Shown: positions 35,404 through 44,226 of the stretch, in pieces
Numbering within the stretch: position 1 is the first letter of the stretch
How the letters are laid out: each line of letters starts with the position of its first letter
From: Pseudorhizobium tarimense
GTDB taxonomy: Bacteria; Pseudomonadota; Alphaproteobacteria; Rhizobiales; Rhizobiaceae
Assembly: GCF_022968135.1 (NCBI RefSeq)
Contig: NZ_JALJRA010000009.1
Location: 165,818-229,817 of the forward strand
Direction: 5' to 3'
Length of the DNA stretch: 64,000 nt
Translations under genes and position numbers: made by a program
The notes under the pieces: generated by a model
Told to the model about the DNA's origin: nothing
The model's database searches: none
What the model saw: the letters and a program-made list of their open reading frames with translations, nothing else

Positions 35404-36111
35404 CTATTCTGCTTTCGGGTATTCGTCATGCAGACGAACCCAGCTCATTGTGCCGCCGGTCTCGCTGCGGCCTCTGGGCGCCAGATCGAGCCAGTTGAAA
35501 GCGCCCATCAGCAGTTCGGTGCCGCGGTGATAGGTCGAGTAGGTGTGGAAGATGCCGCCATCCTCGTCCTTGGTGAAGACGCTGACGCCGAACATGTCAG
35601 GGGACTTCTGGATCCTGGTCTTGTCGTAATTGTAGAGCGCGCGACCGGCGGTACGATCGGCCTCGGTAAACGACACGCCGAAGTCATAGTTGAAGTCGCC
35701 GTCTCCGGACGAGACCCAGGGAAAGGTCCAGCCCATCCGGGACTTCACCTGTTCGATTCGCGCGATCGGCGCGCGCGATATCGCAGCGAAGGCAAGGTCG
35801 ACCTGCTCGAAATGCTGCCGTGCCGCATCGACGTGATCCATCGTGTAGGAGCAGCCTGGGCAAATATGGTCCGAGCCCGGCGTAAGCATGAAATGATAGA
35901 CGGCGAGTTGGCTGCGGTCGCCGAACAGGTCGAGCAAGGTGCATTTACCGTCTGAGCCCTCGAAGACATAGCTTTTTTCAATCTTGACCCAAGGCATCTG
36001 CCGGCGTTCGGCGCGTAAGGCGTCGAGCGCATGGGTCATTTCGAGTTCCTTGTCCAGAAGCGCTTTGCGCGCCGTGAGCCAGTCTTCGCGTGAAACAACA
36101 GCGTGTTGCAT
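35404..36111 (-). CDS. DUF899 thioredoxin-like protein (2)
   Basis: A 235-residue DUF899 protein starting MQHAVVSREDWLTARKALLD. It has CPGCSYTMDHVDAARQHFEQ, the family's CxxC segment, VYHFMLTPGSDHI before it, and RMGWTFPWVSSGDGDFNYDF, IFHTYSTYHRGTELL later, which is the better-known DUF899 subgroup. It differs clearly from the DUF899 protein at 33341. The ATG lies one base after the stop of the small gene upstream, so they are coupled. Confidence 0.87.
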   Translation of the reverse strand: MQHAVVSREDWLTARKALLDKELEMTHALDALRAERRQMPWVKIEKSYVFEGSDGKCTLLDLFGDRSQLAVYHFMLTPGSDHICPGCSYTMDHVDAARQHFEQVDLAFAAISRAPIARIEQVKSRMGWTFPWVSSGDGDFNYDFGVSFTEADRTAGRALYNYDKTRIQKSPDMFGVSVFTKDEDGGIFHTYSTYHRGTELLMGAFNWLDLAPRGRSETGGTMSWVRLHDEYPKAE

Positions 36112-36112
36112 A

Positions 36113-36403
36113 TCAGTCTCCTTCGGTTTGGGTGATCGTGGTGTTGCGGCGCGGCGAATGCGCGGAAGCAAGCTTCAGCCAGGGCGGCAGGTGGAAAACG
36201 CTCATCAGCAGGTACATCCAGGCCATGCCGCCGATTGGAAGAATGCCGGGTGCTGACGCGCACGTCATGGCCTGCATGTCATTCGCCGATATACCGGCCA
36301 TCAGCGCGAACGTTGGCGAAGCTGCAAGGCCAAGCCAGCTCGCGGCATCGCGTGACTGCTGAGTATCGAAAGAGCGTTTTCTTGCTAGTATGGACGTCGT
36401 CAT
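36113..36403 (-). CDS. Small membrane protein linked to DUF899
   Basis: A 96-residue protein with two hydrophobic segments (WLGLAASPTFALMAGISAND and ILPIGGMAWMYLLMSVFHLP). The first part is charged. Start MTTSILARKRSF has GGAAG seven bases upstream. The stop is one base from the following DUF899 ATG. Similar small proteins accompany DUF899 genes in other genomes, as I recall, but no function is known. Divergent from the regulator at 36510. Confidence 0.65.
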   Translation of the reverse strand: MTTSILARKRSFDTQQSRDAASWLGLAASPTFALMAGISANDMQAMTCASAPGILPIGGMAWMYLLMSVFHLPPWLKLASAHSPRRNTTITQTEGD

Positions 36404-36509
36404 CTTCGAACTTCCATTTGGGCTTCGCCGACACTTTTTGGCGCTGAACTGGCGAAGATGTACGGCCGAACGGCAGGAGATCGTGAGTAACAAGTGTGAC
36501 GGGATTTAA

Positions 36510-37730
36510 ATGGACTCTCTGATTACCGCCGCGGCGCGGGCGCTCGCGGCGGGCGATCCGCTTGCGGCGCTCAAGCGCATCGCATTGCGCGATGACGCCC
36601 CGGCGCTTGCCTTGCGTGGCATCGCCATGGCGCAACTCGGCGATCTTGTGCGCGCAAAAGAGCTGCTGAGAAACGCGGCGCGCGCTTTCGGCACCAAGGA
36701 GCCCATGGCTCGTGCGCGATGCAACGTCGCCGAGGCCGAGATTGCGCTGGTCTCGCGCGACCTCGGCCGGCCCATGGAGGGGCTCGGCGCCGCCCGGTCT
36801 GCGCTGGAGGCGTTTGGAGACGTCGCGAACGCGGCGCATGCCGGCTACCTCGAAGCAAGGCGCTTGCTGTTGATTGGTCGCCTCGACGAGGCGGAGCGGA
36901 TCCTCGATGAGTTTGATGCGGACGCACTGCCGGTGACATCGCAGGCGGGCTACGAGTTGGTGGCCGCGGGCATTGCGATACGCCGCATACGCGCGAAACC
37001 GGCGCGTGATGCGCTCGGCCGCGCTAAGAATGTCGCCGCCAGCGTCGGAAACGCTGCGTTGAAGGTCGAGGTCGATCGAGCCGTACAGGCATTCGAAGCG
37101 CCCGCCGCGCGAATAGTTGGGTGCGATTCAGAACGGTACCTTCGGCTTGAGGAGGTCGAGTCTCTGATGGCCTCGGATGCGCTCATAATCGATGCGTACC
37201 GGAATGTAGTGCGAACCAAGACAGCCGTCGTTTCTCTGGCCAGTCGCCCGGTCCTGTTCAAACTTGCCCGAACGCTCGGTGAGAGCTGGCGAGGCGACGC
37301 TTCCCGGGAAGAGCTTCTCGTCCGCGCCTTTCGCGCACGGGAAGCAGATGAATCGCATCGCGCGCGACTGCGGGTAGAGATTGGGCGCTTGCGCGAAGCG
37401 ATCAGCCCCTTGGCGGAGATACACGCCACGGAACGGGGCTTCGTATTGGAACCCAATAAAGCCAGCGCGGTCACAGTGCTTGCCCCGCCCGTGGAGAACG
37501 AGCATGGCGAAGTGCTGGCGCTACTTGCCGATGGCGCGGCCTGGTCCAGTTCCGCGCTGGCACTGGCGCTCGACGTCAGCCCGCGCACGGTGCAGCGGGC
37601 GCTCGACGCCCTTGCGGATAACGGCAAGGCGGAATGTTTCGGCCAGGGACGCGCACGTCGTTGGATCGCAGCGACCGTTCCGGGTTTCCCGACGAGTTTG
37701 TTACTCCCCGCCAATGGCGTTGTGGGTTAA
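36510..37730 (+). CDS. Helical-repeat protein with winged-helix DNA-binding domains
   Basis: A 406-residue putative regulator. Residues 1-190 form TPR-like helical repeats (ALALRGIAMAQLGDLVRAKE and so on). Residues 230-310 resemble an OmpR-type winged helix (RPVLFKLARTLGESWRGDAS, HRARLRVEIGRLREAISPLA, then ERGFVLEP), and residues 330-390 are a second helix-turn-helix (SSSALALALDVSPRTVQRAL). It is divergent from the DUF899 operon and nine bases before the propeller gene. The pairing with DUF899 genes suggests it controls them; this is inferred from position only. Confidence 0.7.
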   Translation: MDSLITAAARALAAGDPLAALKRIALRDDAPALALRGIAMAQLGDLVRAKELLRNAARAFGTKEPMARARCNVAEAEIALVSRDLGRPMEGLGAARSALEAFGDVANAAHAGYLEARRLLLIGRLDEAERILDEFDADALPVTSQAGYELVAAGIAIRRIRAKPARDALGRAKNVAASVGNAALKVEVDRAVQAFEAPAARIVGCDSERYLRLEEVESLMASDALIIDAYRNVVRTKTAVVSLASRPVLFKLARTLGESWRGDASREELLVRAFRAREADESHRARLRVEIGRLREAISPLAEIHATERGFVLEPNKASAVTVLAPPVENEHGEVLALLADGAAWSSSALALALDVSPRTVQRALDALADNGKAECFGQGRARRWIAATVPGFPTSLLLPANGVVG

Positions 37731-37739
37731 AATGAAGGC

Positions 37740-38390
37740 ATGAGATACGCAGCCGCCGAAATCATCCGTGAATATGGTCCATTTCCTGGGGTGGATTCCG
37801 TCCATGGGGTCAGCTTTGATGGCCGCCAAGTTTGGATGGCGACAGGTACCAGGCTGGACGCTTTCGACCCGGACACCGGGGAGATGCTGAGCCCGCTCAA
37901 TGTTGCTGCCGATGCGGGCACGGCGTTCGACGGCGAGCACTTGTTTCAGATCGCTGAGGCGGTGATCCGGAAGATCGATCCAATGACCGGCGAAGTGCTC
38001 GCTACGATCCCGGCGCCGGGTGATGGGGGCGATTCCGGCCTTGCCTGGGCGGAAGGTTCGCTTTGGGTCGGGCAACATCGCGGACGCAAGATCCATCAAG
38101 TGGATCCCGAGACGGGAACGGTGCTGCGCACGATCGAATCCGATCGCTTCGTCACTGGCGTCACCTGGGTCGACGGCGAGCTCTGGCATGGTACGTGGGA
38201 GAACGACGAAAGCGACGTCCGCCGCATCGATCTTTCGAGCGGTGAGGTGCTGGAGCGGCTGGACATGCCGAAGGGCACCGGGGTTTCGGGCCTCGAATCC
38301 GACGGCGGCGATCGCTTTTTCTGCGGAGGCGGAACCAGCGCCAGGGTGCGCGCGATCCGCAGACCGAGGCAAACTGAAGCACCCACGTGA
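37740..38390 (+). CDS. Beta-propeller (Vgb/glutaminyl-cyclotransferase-like) protein
   Basis: A 216-residue protein of short propeller repeats, each with a GxxWV or similar turn: VDSVHGVSFDGRQVWMATGT, DSGLAWAEGSLWVGQHRGRK, VTGVTWVDGELWHGTWENDE. The DPxTGEVLxxI linker recurs four times, as in PQQ-like, virginiamycin B lyase-like and glutamine cyclotransferase-like proteins. No signal peptide, so probably cytoplasmic. It starts nine bases after the regulator's stop and is probably co-transcribed. Enzymatic role unknown. Confidence 0.75.
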   Translation: MRYAAAEIIREYGPFPGVDSVHGVSFDGRQVWMATGTRLDAFDPDTGEMLSPLNVAADAGTAFDGEHLFQIAEAVIRKIDPMTGEVLATIPAPGDGGDSGLAWAEGSLWVGQHRGRKIHQVDPETGTVLRTIESDRFVTGVTWVDGELWHGTWENDESDVRRIDLSSGEVLERLDMPKGTGVSGLESDGGDRFFCGGGTSARVRAIRRPRQTEAPT

Positions 38391-38775
38391 GACGACAAAA
38401 AGCCCGGGCGGAGTTGGTCACTCTTGCGCGAGGGACGGCTCCAGAAGGTGTGATGCCTTTTTGAGGGCACGCTCGGGTCCTTCTCTGCCCTCAGGTAACT
38501 CCGGCGCGTTCGTCCCAACAAACCTCCTGCCAACGCGAGCGCGGAATGCTACCCCTGGCGCGAATGGCTGATTGTCCGGGAGAACCTCCCCGCCCAGCGC
38601 GGGCCTTCAGAAACCAGCACAGAAACTGGTTTGCTGCTTTTTGAATTCAGTTTCGGCCGAAGAGGCGAAGAAACAGCGGCAGGACAGCGATCAGAAGAAC
38701 GGATGCGGAAGACGCGGCGGGTGGCCACAAATGGTTCGTCGATCACCGCTTCGCCGTCCGCGGGTCCGGTCCGTT
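38391..38775. other. Gene-free stretch upstream of the resolvase
   Basis: Open frames exist on both strands but none has a good start, family signature or neighbour support. It may be left-over transposon DNA linked to the resolvase. Confidence 0.4.
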
Positions 38776-38877
38776 GCGCAAACGAACGTTTGTGCAGCGG
38801 ATTGCAGGCAGTAGCAGAAACAAGCACTTGTTCCGTGCACAAACCTGTTGCATAAAGAAAAGCAATGGCAACAGGTT
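38776..38877 (+). promoter_or_regulatory. Resolution (res) site of the resolvase
   Basis: Three dyads lie in tandem just before the resolvase gene: GCGCAAACGAACGTTTGTGC (38776-38795), GAAACAAGCACTTGTTCC (38816-38833), and AACCTGTTGC at 38842-38851 with GCAACAGGTT at 38868-38877 (a perfect 10-bp inverted repeat over a 16-base spacer). Three such subsites are the expected layout of Tn3-type res sites, which also overlap the resolvase promoter. Confidence 0.65.
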
Positions 38878-38893
38878 AAAGCGACATCCGACA

Positions 38894-39460
38894 ATGCTCA
38901 TCGGCTACGCTCGCGTTTCCAAAGCAGACGATCAGGAGACGGGCGCGCTATTGCGTGCTCTCAAAGCCGCCGGTTGCAAGCGGGTTTTTGAAGAACGGGC
39001 CTCGGGTGGACGTTGGGACCGGCCTGAATTGCATCGCCTTCTTGCTGAGCTCGACCCGAATGATGTCGTTGTCGTGTGGAAGCTCGACCGGCTGACGCGG
39101 TCGCTCAAGGACATGCTGCTCATCCTGGAAAAAATAGAGTCCGCAGGCGCCGGGTTTCGATCCCTGACTGAGGCGATCGACACGACCACGCCGGCCGGCC
39201 GCATGATGATGCAGATGCTCGGTTCCTTCGCCGAATTCGAGCGCGCCATTGTGCGCGAGCGTACCATGGCGGGTTTGCGGGCGGCGCGGGCGCGCGGCCG
39301 AAAGGGCGGCCGCCGGCCGAAACTGACAATCGAGCAACGCGCGGAAATCGTCGGCATGCTGAGTGACGGGCGGCCGGCGGCCGAGATTGCCCGCATATTC
39401 GGCGTGCATCGGGCCACCATCAGTCGCGTCGCGGACGAGTCGAAAATGACCGCTCTCTAA
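38894..39460 (+). CDS. Serine resolvase/invertase (Tn3 TnpR-type)
   Basis: A 188-residue serine recombinase. The catalytic domain begins MLIGYARVSKADDQ with the nucleophile Ser in YARVS, followed by VVVWKLDRLTRSLKDMLLIL and MMQMLGSFAEFERAIVRERT. A C-terminal Hin-like helix-turn-helix (RPAAEIARIFGVHRATISRV) binds the res subsites. Start is set at MLIGYARV rather than 40 codons upstream. No transposase gene or terminal repeats are seen nearby, so this is a solitary or left-over resolvase from a Tn3-like element or an integrated plasmid. Confidence 0.9.
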   Translation: MLIGYARVSKADDQETGALLRALKAAGCKRVFEERASGGRWDRPELHRLLAELDPNDVVVVWKLDRLTRSLKDMLLILEKIESAGAGFRSLTEAIDTTTPAGRMMMQMLGSFAEFERAIVRERTMAGLRAARARGRKGGRRPKLTIEQRAEIVGMLSDGRPAAEIARIFGVHRATISRVADESKMTAL

Positions 39461-39834
39461 TTGTTATTTTCATTGGCCGCTTTCGCAGCGACGTAAGCAC
39501 CCGGCCGACTTCGGTCGGAGTGTTTTCAACGAACCATGTATGGCTGGGATCGACCCCAAAACGACGCTCGTGCCTCATTTCTGAAACGACTGTTTAGCGC
39601 CCCCATGTCGGTCATAGATGACACTACCGCGTCTGCCGGAAAGCAGACATCCTCTTGCCAGGCGTAACGTTGCATCTGCGCTGAAAACCACCGGCCATCT
39701 GCCGCTGGAGGATCGCTTCATTTCCAACGCTACTGGTGCAGGTGCGTGTCCATCCAATCACGGCTGTCGGTGGCGCCGGTATGGGATCGTTTACGTCCGG
39801 AGGATTTGTTATGGCCAAGTGCGCGCTTACAGCT
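39461..39834. other. Gene-free stretch holding repeat copy B
   Basis: Apart from the 60-bp repeat at 39592-39651 nothing supportable is present. The sequence lies between the resolvase and the end of the RuBisCO-like-protein operon. Confidence 0.4.
39592..39651 (+). repeat. 60-bp dispersed repeat, copy B
   Basis: Reads TTTAGCGCCCCCATGTCGGT then CATAGATGACACTACCGCG and GGAAAGCAGACATC. Copies A (24171-24230) and C (46991-47050) match in order and orientation. Copies B and C bracket the TRAP/RuBisCO-like cassette. Confidence 0.65.
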
Positions 39835-41115
39835 TTATAGCCGTGCACCGGCAAACCGGTCAAACAGGTCGGTGTTACCCATCTGTCCCCCCTTCAACAT
39901 GAGCATGAGCGGCCCGTCAGCGGTTTCTGCGCTGCATATCGCCACTCCGCGATCTGCATCTCCCAGATAGGATAGACTGCGGACACCAAGGCACACGACC
40001 GCCGCGCTCGACGTGTCTCCTCCCGCTATTCCCAAGCCGGACAGATGGATTTCCGAAGCGACTGCCGCCACAAACCGCGCCGACCTTTCGGTAAGATCAT
40101 CGTTCGACAGTCCATAGTCCTCCTCCGGCAGCAGATGCGCCAGGAGATTAGCTCCAGTTGAGAGATGACGACGGGCCTCCTCTACGGCGGACTGCAAGAG
40201 TTTTGGGTCGGACATGACTTGAGGGGTGAGGGGGAGCTTTTTGAACAGCCGGGCAGCCTCGACCTGCGACTGGGTCACCGACGATCGGCTACCGGCGAAG
40301 ATGAACGTTGGCAGGCCGGAGCCGGCATCTGGTTTATCCACCTGCATCGTGGCGGCCGAACTGCCATCGTTTGCCGTCAGAGCCTCTGCAACGCTGCTTG
40401 CGCCAACGAGAAGGACCGGGCGCTCGACGGACAGGCCGCGCAGAACCTCGGCCAACATGGAGATGTGGTCCTGACAGACCGCATCGAAGAGGAAGCAAGG
40501 CGCTCCAGATACGGCTGCAGCCGACAGGCGTTCGATGATCGCCGGCGCTCCTTGGTCGATCTCCGTCGCCGCTACCAGAGCAATATCGGCCAGCCCTTGT
40601 TCTGTCAGATGGAGACGAAGATCCGATTCGCGCATGGGCGTAACGGGATGACGAGACATGACTGGATGGCGGTCGATCCTGTGGACACTTCGATCGCTCG
40701 CACCGGCGAAGAGATGTCCGAAGCAGCAATAGCGGCCGAGGCTCGGCTGTCCGCCGATGATCAGAACGAGCGCAGGGTGGATATGCGCTGAAATTGCCGC
40801 AACGGCAGCGCCTATGCTGCCGATCTTGGGGCTGCTGTCAAAGGTGGAGCAGACCTTGTAGTGGAAGAAGCGGGCTCTGCTGGCAGCCAGAGGCGCCATT
40901 ATCCGTTCGAGTTCCTCCTGCATTCTGCGCGGTGCCATCGAACGCAGGCCAGTAGCAATGCCGACAGCCCCCAGATCAGCCATTTCCGTGGCCGTCGGAG
41001 GCTGCAGGAAAAGCTTTGTCCGCGCGCCCCCTTTGGAGAAGGTCGCCAGTGTGTCGGATGCTCCGGTGAAGTCGTCTCCGATGTAGACGCATTCCGGCGC
41101 GTCCAGGGATGTCAT
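39835..41115 (-). CDS. DUF1537 four-carbon acid sugar kinase (3-oxo-isoapionate kinase-like)
   Basis: A 426-residue DUF1537/four-carbon acid kinase. N-terminal CVYIGDDFTGASDTLATFSK, the substrate loop RHPVTPMRESDLRLHLTEQG, and C-terminal GLGIAGGDTSSAAVVCLGV plus LMLMLKGGQMGNTDLFDRFA are the family hallmarks. The ATG overlaps the stop of the RuBisCO-like protein gene by four bases, so translation is coupled. DUF1537 kinases paired with this RuBisCO-like type phosphorylate 3-oxo-isoapionate in D-apiose catabolism; other C4 acid substrates are possible. Confidence 0.85.
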   Translation of the reverse strand: MTSLDAPECVYIGDDFTGASDTLATFSKGGARTKLFLQPPTATEMADLGAVGIATGLRSMAPRRMQEELERIMAPLAASRARFFHYKVCSTFDSSPKIGSIGAAVAAISAHIHPALVLIIGGQPSLGRYCCFGHLFAGASDRSVHRIDRHPVMSRHPVTPMRESDLRLHLTEQGLADIALVAATEIDQGAPAIIERLSAAAVSGAPCFLFDAVCQDHISMLAEVLRGLSVERPVLLVGASSVAEALTANDGSSAATMQVDKPDAGSGLPTFIFAGSRSSVTQSQVEAARLFKKLPLTPQVMSDPKLLQSAVEEARRHLSTGANLLAHLLPEEDYGLSNDDLTERSARFVAAVASEIHLSGLGIAGGDTSSAAVVCLGVRSLSYLGDADRGVAICSAETADGPLMLMLKGGQMGNTDLFDRFAGARL

Positions 41116-42392
41116 CGAATGTCTCCGAACATGGCGATGGCGGCCTCGAGCTCCGGTCGACCGGCAGAGAATGTCGTGAGATCGCTTCCCGCGCAGAGGG
41201 CGTCGTAGGCCGAGCGCAAGCTTTTGACCCCGGCCGCCGGTCCGAGCGGATGAGCCAGAATGCCGCCGCCTGCCAAGAACATGAAATCGGTGGAGCCAGC
41301 CGCCTCTCGCGCGCGCTCCAAAGTGCCCGCCCATTGACCGGATGAAAAGACTGGCATGACGACATCATCTTTCCGACCGTCGTGCGCCAGTGGCTGAAGG
41401 CAGCGTCGCGCCGCCTCGTCAACATCGGCGGCAGCATCCGCGAATTTGCCGCCGATGCCGTGTACATGCATATGGTCGATGCCGGTGAGCCTGTAGAGCG
41501 CCTGATAGGCGTCGAAGCCAAACCCGAGGGCGGGGTGACGTCCGAATGCACCGTAGCCGTTCCGGTGGCCATGGATTGCCAGCGGTGTCGAATCGCGCAA
41601 CGTCTCCATTGCCGAAAGCCCGCACCAGTTGAGGCTGGCCATCACGCAGGTGCCGCCCTTACGTTCGACCAGCTCCGCGTGACGCCGCATGGCGTCCAAC
41701 TCGTCGGTGATGTTGAACGCCACCATGACATCGCGGCCCGTCCGGTCGCGGTGGGCGCGGATCTGAGCCATCACCGCCGGAACGCGCTCTGCGATGGGTG
41801 CGTGAACAGGGTTGGCGCAGACTTCGTCGTCCTTGATAAAGTCGACCCCGGCTTCGCAGAGCTCCCCGACCAGCGAGGCAATCTGCACGGACGACATGCC
41901 GACATTGGGCTTGATGATCGTCCCGAACAACGGCCGATCCCGAACGTTCAACGCCAGGCGCGTTCCCTCAACGCCGAGCCGGGGCGTCGGGAAAAGCGCG
42001 CGATAGGATTGCGGCACCTGGACGGAAACGAGCTTCAGCGCCGTTACTTCGCCGAGATCGTAGAGGTTTCCCGCCACGGTCGCGGCCAGTGTCGGCAGGT
42101 TGTGGCCGATATTGCCAACAGGGTAGTCGATGGTGACACTTGCTCTGCGGTATGGGCCCGTCACCTTCTTGCGAAGGAGGTAGTCGCTCTGCAAGGTGGG
42201 CTCCGTGACGGGCTCCTGCTCCTCGACGGCCACAACGACGGCGGCTGCGCGTTCGCGCAGTTCGTCGGTTTCGTTCGCAACCCGAACGAAGGTACCGGAG
42301 CTCTGCTCACCCGCCATCATGCCGGCGACTTTCTCCAGATCGAGCGGCGTCTCGACCAGGTATTGCGCCCTTACATAAACTTTCTCGGTCAT
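41112..42392 (-). CDS. RuBisCO-like protein (form IV, decarboxylase of OiaX type)
   Basis: A 426-residue RuBisCO superfamily protein. FGTIIKPNVGMSS near residue 157 keeps the first active-site Lys, but Asn replaces the second (KPK to KPN). GVDFIKDDEVCAN near residue 182 keeps the carbamylated Lys and the two metal-binding acids. The loop-6 lysine of true RuBisCO is not recognisable, so CO2 fixation is unlikely. In families known to pair with a DUF1537 kinase, RuBisCO-like proteins decarboxylate 3-oxo-isoapionate 4-phosphate to erythrulose 1-phosphate (OiaX). That function is inferred here from the neighbour and the retained lysines. Confidence 0.85.
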   Translation of the reverse strand: MTEKVYVRAQYLVETPLDLEKVAGMMAGEQSSGTFVRVANETDELRERAAAVVVAVEEQEPVTEPTLQSDYLLRKKVTGPYRRASVTIDYPVGNIGHNLPTLAATVAGNLYDLGEVTALKLVSVQVPQSYRALFPTPRLGVEGTRLALNVRDRPLFGTIIKPNVGMSSVQIASLVGELCEAGVDFIKDDEVCANPVHAPIAERVPAVMAQIRAHRDRTGRDVMVAFNITDELDAMRRHAELVERKGGTCVMASLNWCGLSAMETLRDSTPLAIHGHRNGYGAFGRHPALGFGFDAYQALYRLTGIDHMHVHGIGGKFADAAADVDEAARRCLQPLAHDGRKDDVVMPVFSSGQWAGTLERAREAAGSTDFMFLAGGGILAHPLGPAAGVKSLRSAYDALCAGSDLTTFSAGRPELEAAIAMFGDIR

Positions 42393-42399
42393 GGCAGGC

Positions 42400-42939
42400 T
42401 CAGATCTTGCTCAGGTCCGGGAACGGGCGCACGGGATCGCTTCCATCCCATTTCTTGGATGCCTCGCGGATAAGATCGAACATGCGCCCCTTGGGTCCAA
42501 GAACCTCCGATAGTTCGATCACAGTGCCGGGATGATCCTCCTTGTCGAAGTAAACGAAGCGGCCGTTGACACCGACCGTCCCGCTCATCTTGACCTGAAA
42601 GCCCTCGCCTTCCATGCGGGCGAGATCGCCGTCGAACTGCTGGGTCCAGTAGGCCACATGCTGAAGTCCGCGATGGCCTTTCTGCATGAAGTCTCGGTAC
42701 ATGGAGGGCGCGTCGTTGCGGGTCTGTATCAGTTCGACCTGGATGAAGCCGGCATTGGCCAGCGCCACCGAATTGTGGACCTCGTAACGCTTGCCCTCGT
42801 AGGTATAGTCCTCGATTGGCACCTTCGGATTGTAGTACCAAGGACCGACGCCGATCGTGCCGTGCCAGTAGGCCATCGCCGCTTCAATGTCGTCGACCAC
42901 GTAGCCAAGCTGCCGGATTTCTCCAAGGAATCTGCTCAT
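42400..42939 (-). CDS. VOC/glyoxalase-family protein in the RuBisCO-like operon
   Basis: A 179-residue VOC protein. The metal-site positions are visible: Gln in EIRQLGYVV, Glu in FIQVELIQT, His in GLQHVAYW and Glu in TVIELSEVL, so an intact divalent metal site is likely. The overall pattern resembles glyoxalase-like proteins near methylmalonyl-CoA epimerase. It lies between the TRAP permease and the RuBisCO-like gene in one operon (gaps of nine and seven bases). It may isomerise or cleave a sugar acid intermediate; this member is not among the pathway enzymes I know for apionate. Confidence 0.8.
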   Translation of the reverse strand: MSRFLGEIRQLGYVVDDIEAAMAYWHGTIGVGPWYYNPKVPIEDYTYEGKRYEVHNSVALANAGFIQVELIQTRNDAPSMYRDFMQKGHRGLQHVAYWTQQFDGDLARMEGEGFQVKMSGTVGVNGRFVYFDKEDHPGTVIELSEVLGPKGRMFDLIREASKKWDGSDPVRPFPDLSKI

Positions 42940-42948
42940 TCTGTTGCC

Positions 42949-44226
42949 TCACTGAACCATGTAATTGGGGAGCCATGTCGAGATCGCCGGGATCAGCGTC
43001 ACGGCGAGAAGGGAAAGCATCAGCGAAACCAGGAAAGGGATGGTTCCGCGGATGACCACGTGGATGGGCATCTTTGCGACGATCGATACCATGTAGAGGC
43101 TCATCCCGACCGGCGGCGTCAGCAGGCCGATCATCAGGTTCAGGACGAAGACGATGCCAAGTTGCAGTGGATCGACGCCCGCCGCCGTCAGGGCCGGCGC
43201 GGTGATCGGCGCAATGATGAGGATGGCCGCAATCGATTCCAGGATCATGCCGACCAGCAAAAGCAGAATGTTGACGAGCAGCAGCAGCAGCAGCGGATCG
43301 TCGGTCAGGCTCAGCAGGAAGGAGCTCACGATCATCGGCACGCGGTCCATTGTCAGGACCCAGGCGAAGAGTGCAGCCGTCGAGACAATGAAGAGGACAC
43401 TGCCGGTGGCTTCCACGGTTTCGCGAAGGCTGTTCATTACGCCGCGGAAGCTCAGCGTCCGATAGATAAAGAAACCGATGAAGAGCGCATAGGCAACCGT
43501 TACGCCTGCAACTTCGGTTGGACCGAAATAGCCGCTCATCAGGCCGCCGATGAGCAGGATTGGCGCAAATAGCGCTGGCGCCGAAACCATGAACTTCCGC
43601 AGGATGGCCGATAGGCTCGGTCTCACGTCGTCGCGAGGAAGCTTCTTGATGCGTGCGGTGATGGCAACCTGCACCATCAAAAGAAGAGTGATCAGGATCG
43701 CGGGAATGATGCCGGCGAGCAGCAGCTTGACCGCGGACACATTGGCGACGCTCGCATAGATGATGATCGGGATCGAGGGTGGAAAGATCGGGCCGATCGT
43801 TGCCGCTGCAATCGTCACGCCGGCAGCAAAATCTTCGCGGTAGCCCTGCTTCTTCATCTGGTCGATTTGAATCTTGCCGAGCGCACCAATGTCGGCAAGT
43901 GCCGCACCTGAAATGCCAGAAAAGACGAGGCTGACGAGGATGCTCACCTGAGCGATGGCACCACGAACCCGGCCGACCAGAAGCCGAACGAAGTCGAACA
44001 GATGATTTGTCACGCCTGTCGCCGTCAACAGATTGGCCGCCAGGATGAACAGTGGGACGGCGAGCAGCGGTGATGAGTCAAGCGCATTGACGGCGCGCTG
44101 TGCCAGAACATTCACCGGTAGCCCGTAGAAAACAATGACAATTGCCGACGACAGGCCGAGCGAGACCGCCACCGGCATACCGATCAGCAGTGCCAGCAGG
44201 AAGAGAATGACAAGAAGCAGGCTCAT
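42949..44226 (-). CDS. dctM: TRAP transporter large permease (DctM)
   Basis: A 425-residue membrane protein with about 12 to 13 hydrophobic segments: the DctM/YiaN large subunit. FVLNLMIGLLTPPVGMSLYM near the C terminus and MKKQGYREDFAAGVTIAAAT in the middle are characteristic. Together with DctQ and DctP it imports an organic acid with sodium. It overlaps the dctQ gene by four bases. The cargo is probably the acid used by the downstream RuBisCO-like pathway. Confidence 0.93.
   Translation of the reverse strand: MSLLLVILFLLALLIGMPVAVSLGLSSAIVIVFYGLPVNVLAQRAVNALDSSPLLAVPLFILAANLLTATGVTNHLFDFVRLLVGRVRGAIAQVSILVSLVFSGISGAALADIGALGKIQIDQMKKQGYREDFAAGVTIAAATIGPIFPPSIPIIIYASVANVSAVKLLLAGIIPAILITLLLMVQVAITARIKKLPRDDVRPSLSAILRKFMVSAPALFAPILLIGGLMSGYFGPTEVAGVTVAYALFIGFFIYRTLSFRGVMNSLRETVEATGSVLFIVSTAALFAWVLTMDRVPMIVSSFLLSLTDDPLLLLLLVNILLLLVGMILESIAAILIIAPITAPALTAAGVDPLQLGIVFVLNLMIGLLTPPVGMSLYMVSIVAKMPIHVVIRGTIPFLVSLMLSLLAVTLIPAISTWLPNYMVQ

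Noticed and set aside
38549..38842. Possible small gene on the minus strand before the resolvase
   Set aside because: It overlaps the res site and its composition is typical of a chance frame.
41116..41334. Upstream extension of the DUF1537 kinase reading frame
   Set aside because: The extra 73 residues are an Arg/Gly-rich shadow of the RuBisCO-like gene; the family N terminus (YIGDDFTGAS) begins right after the chosen start.
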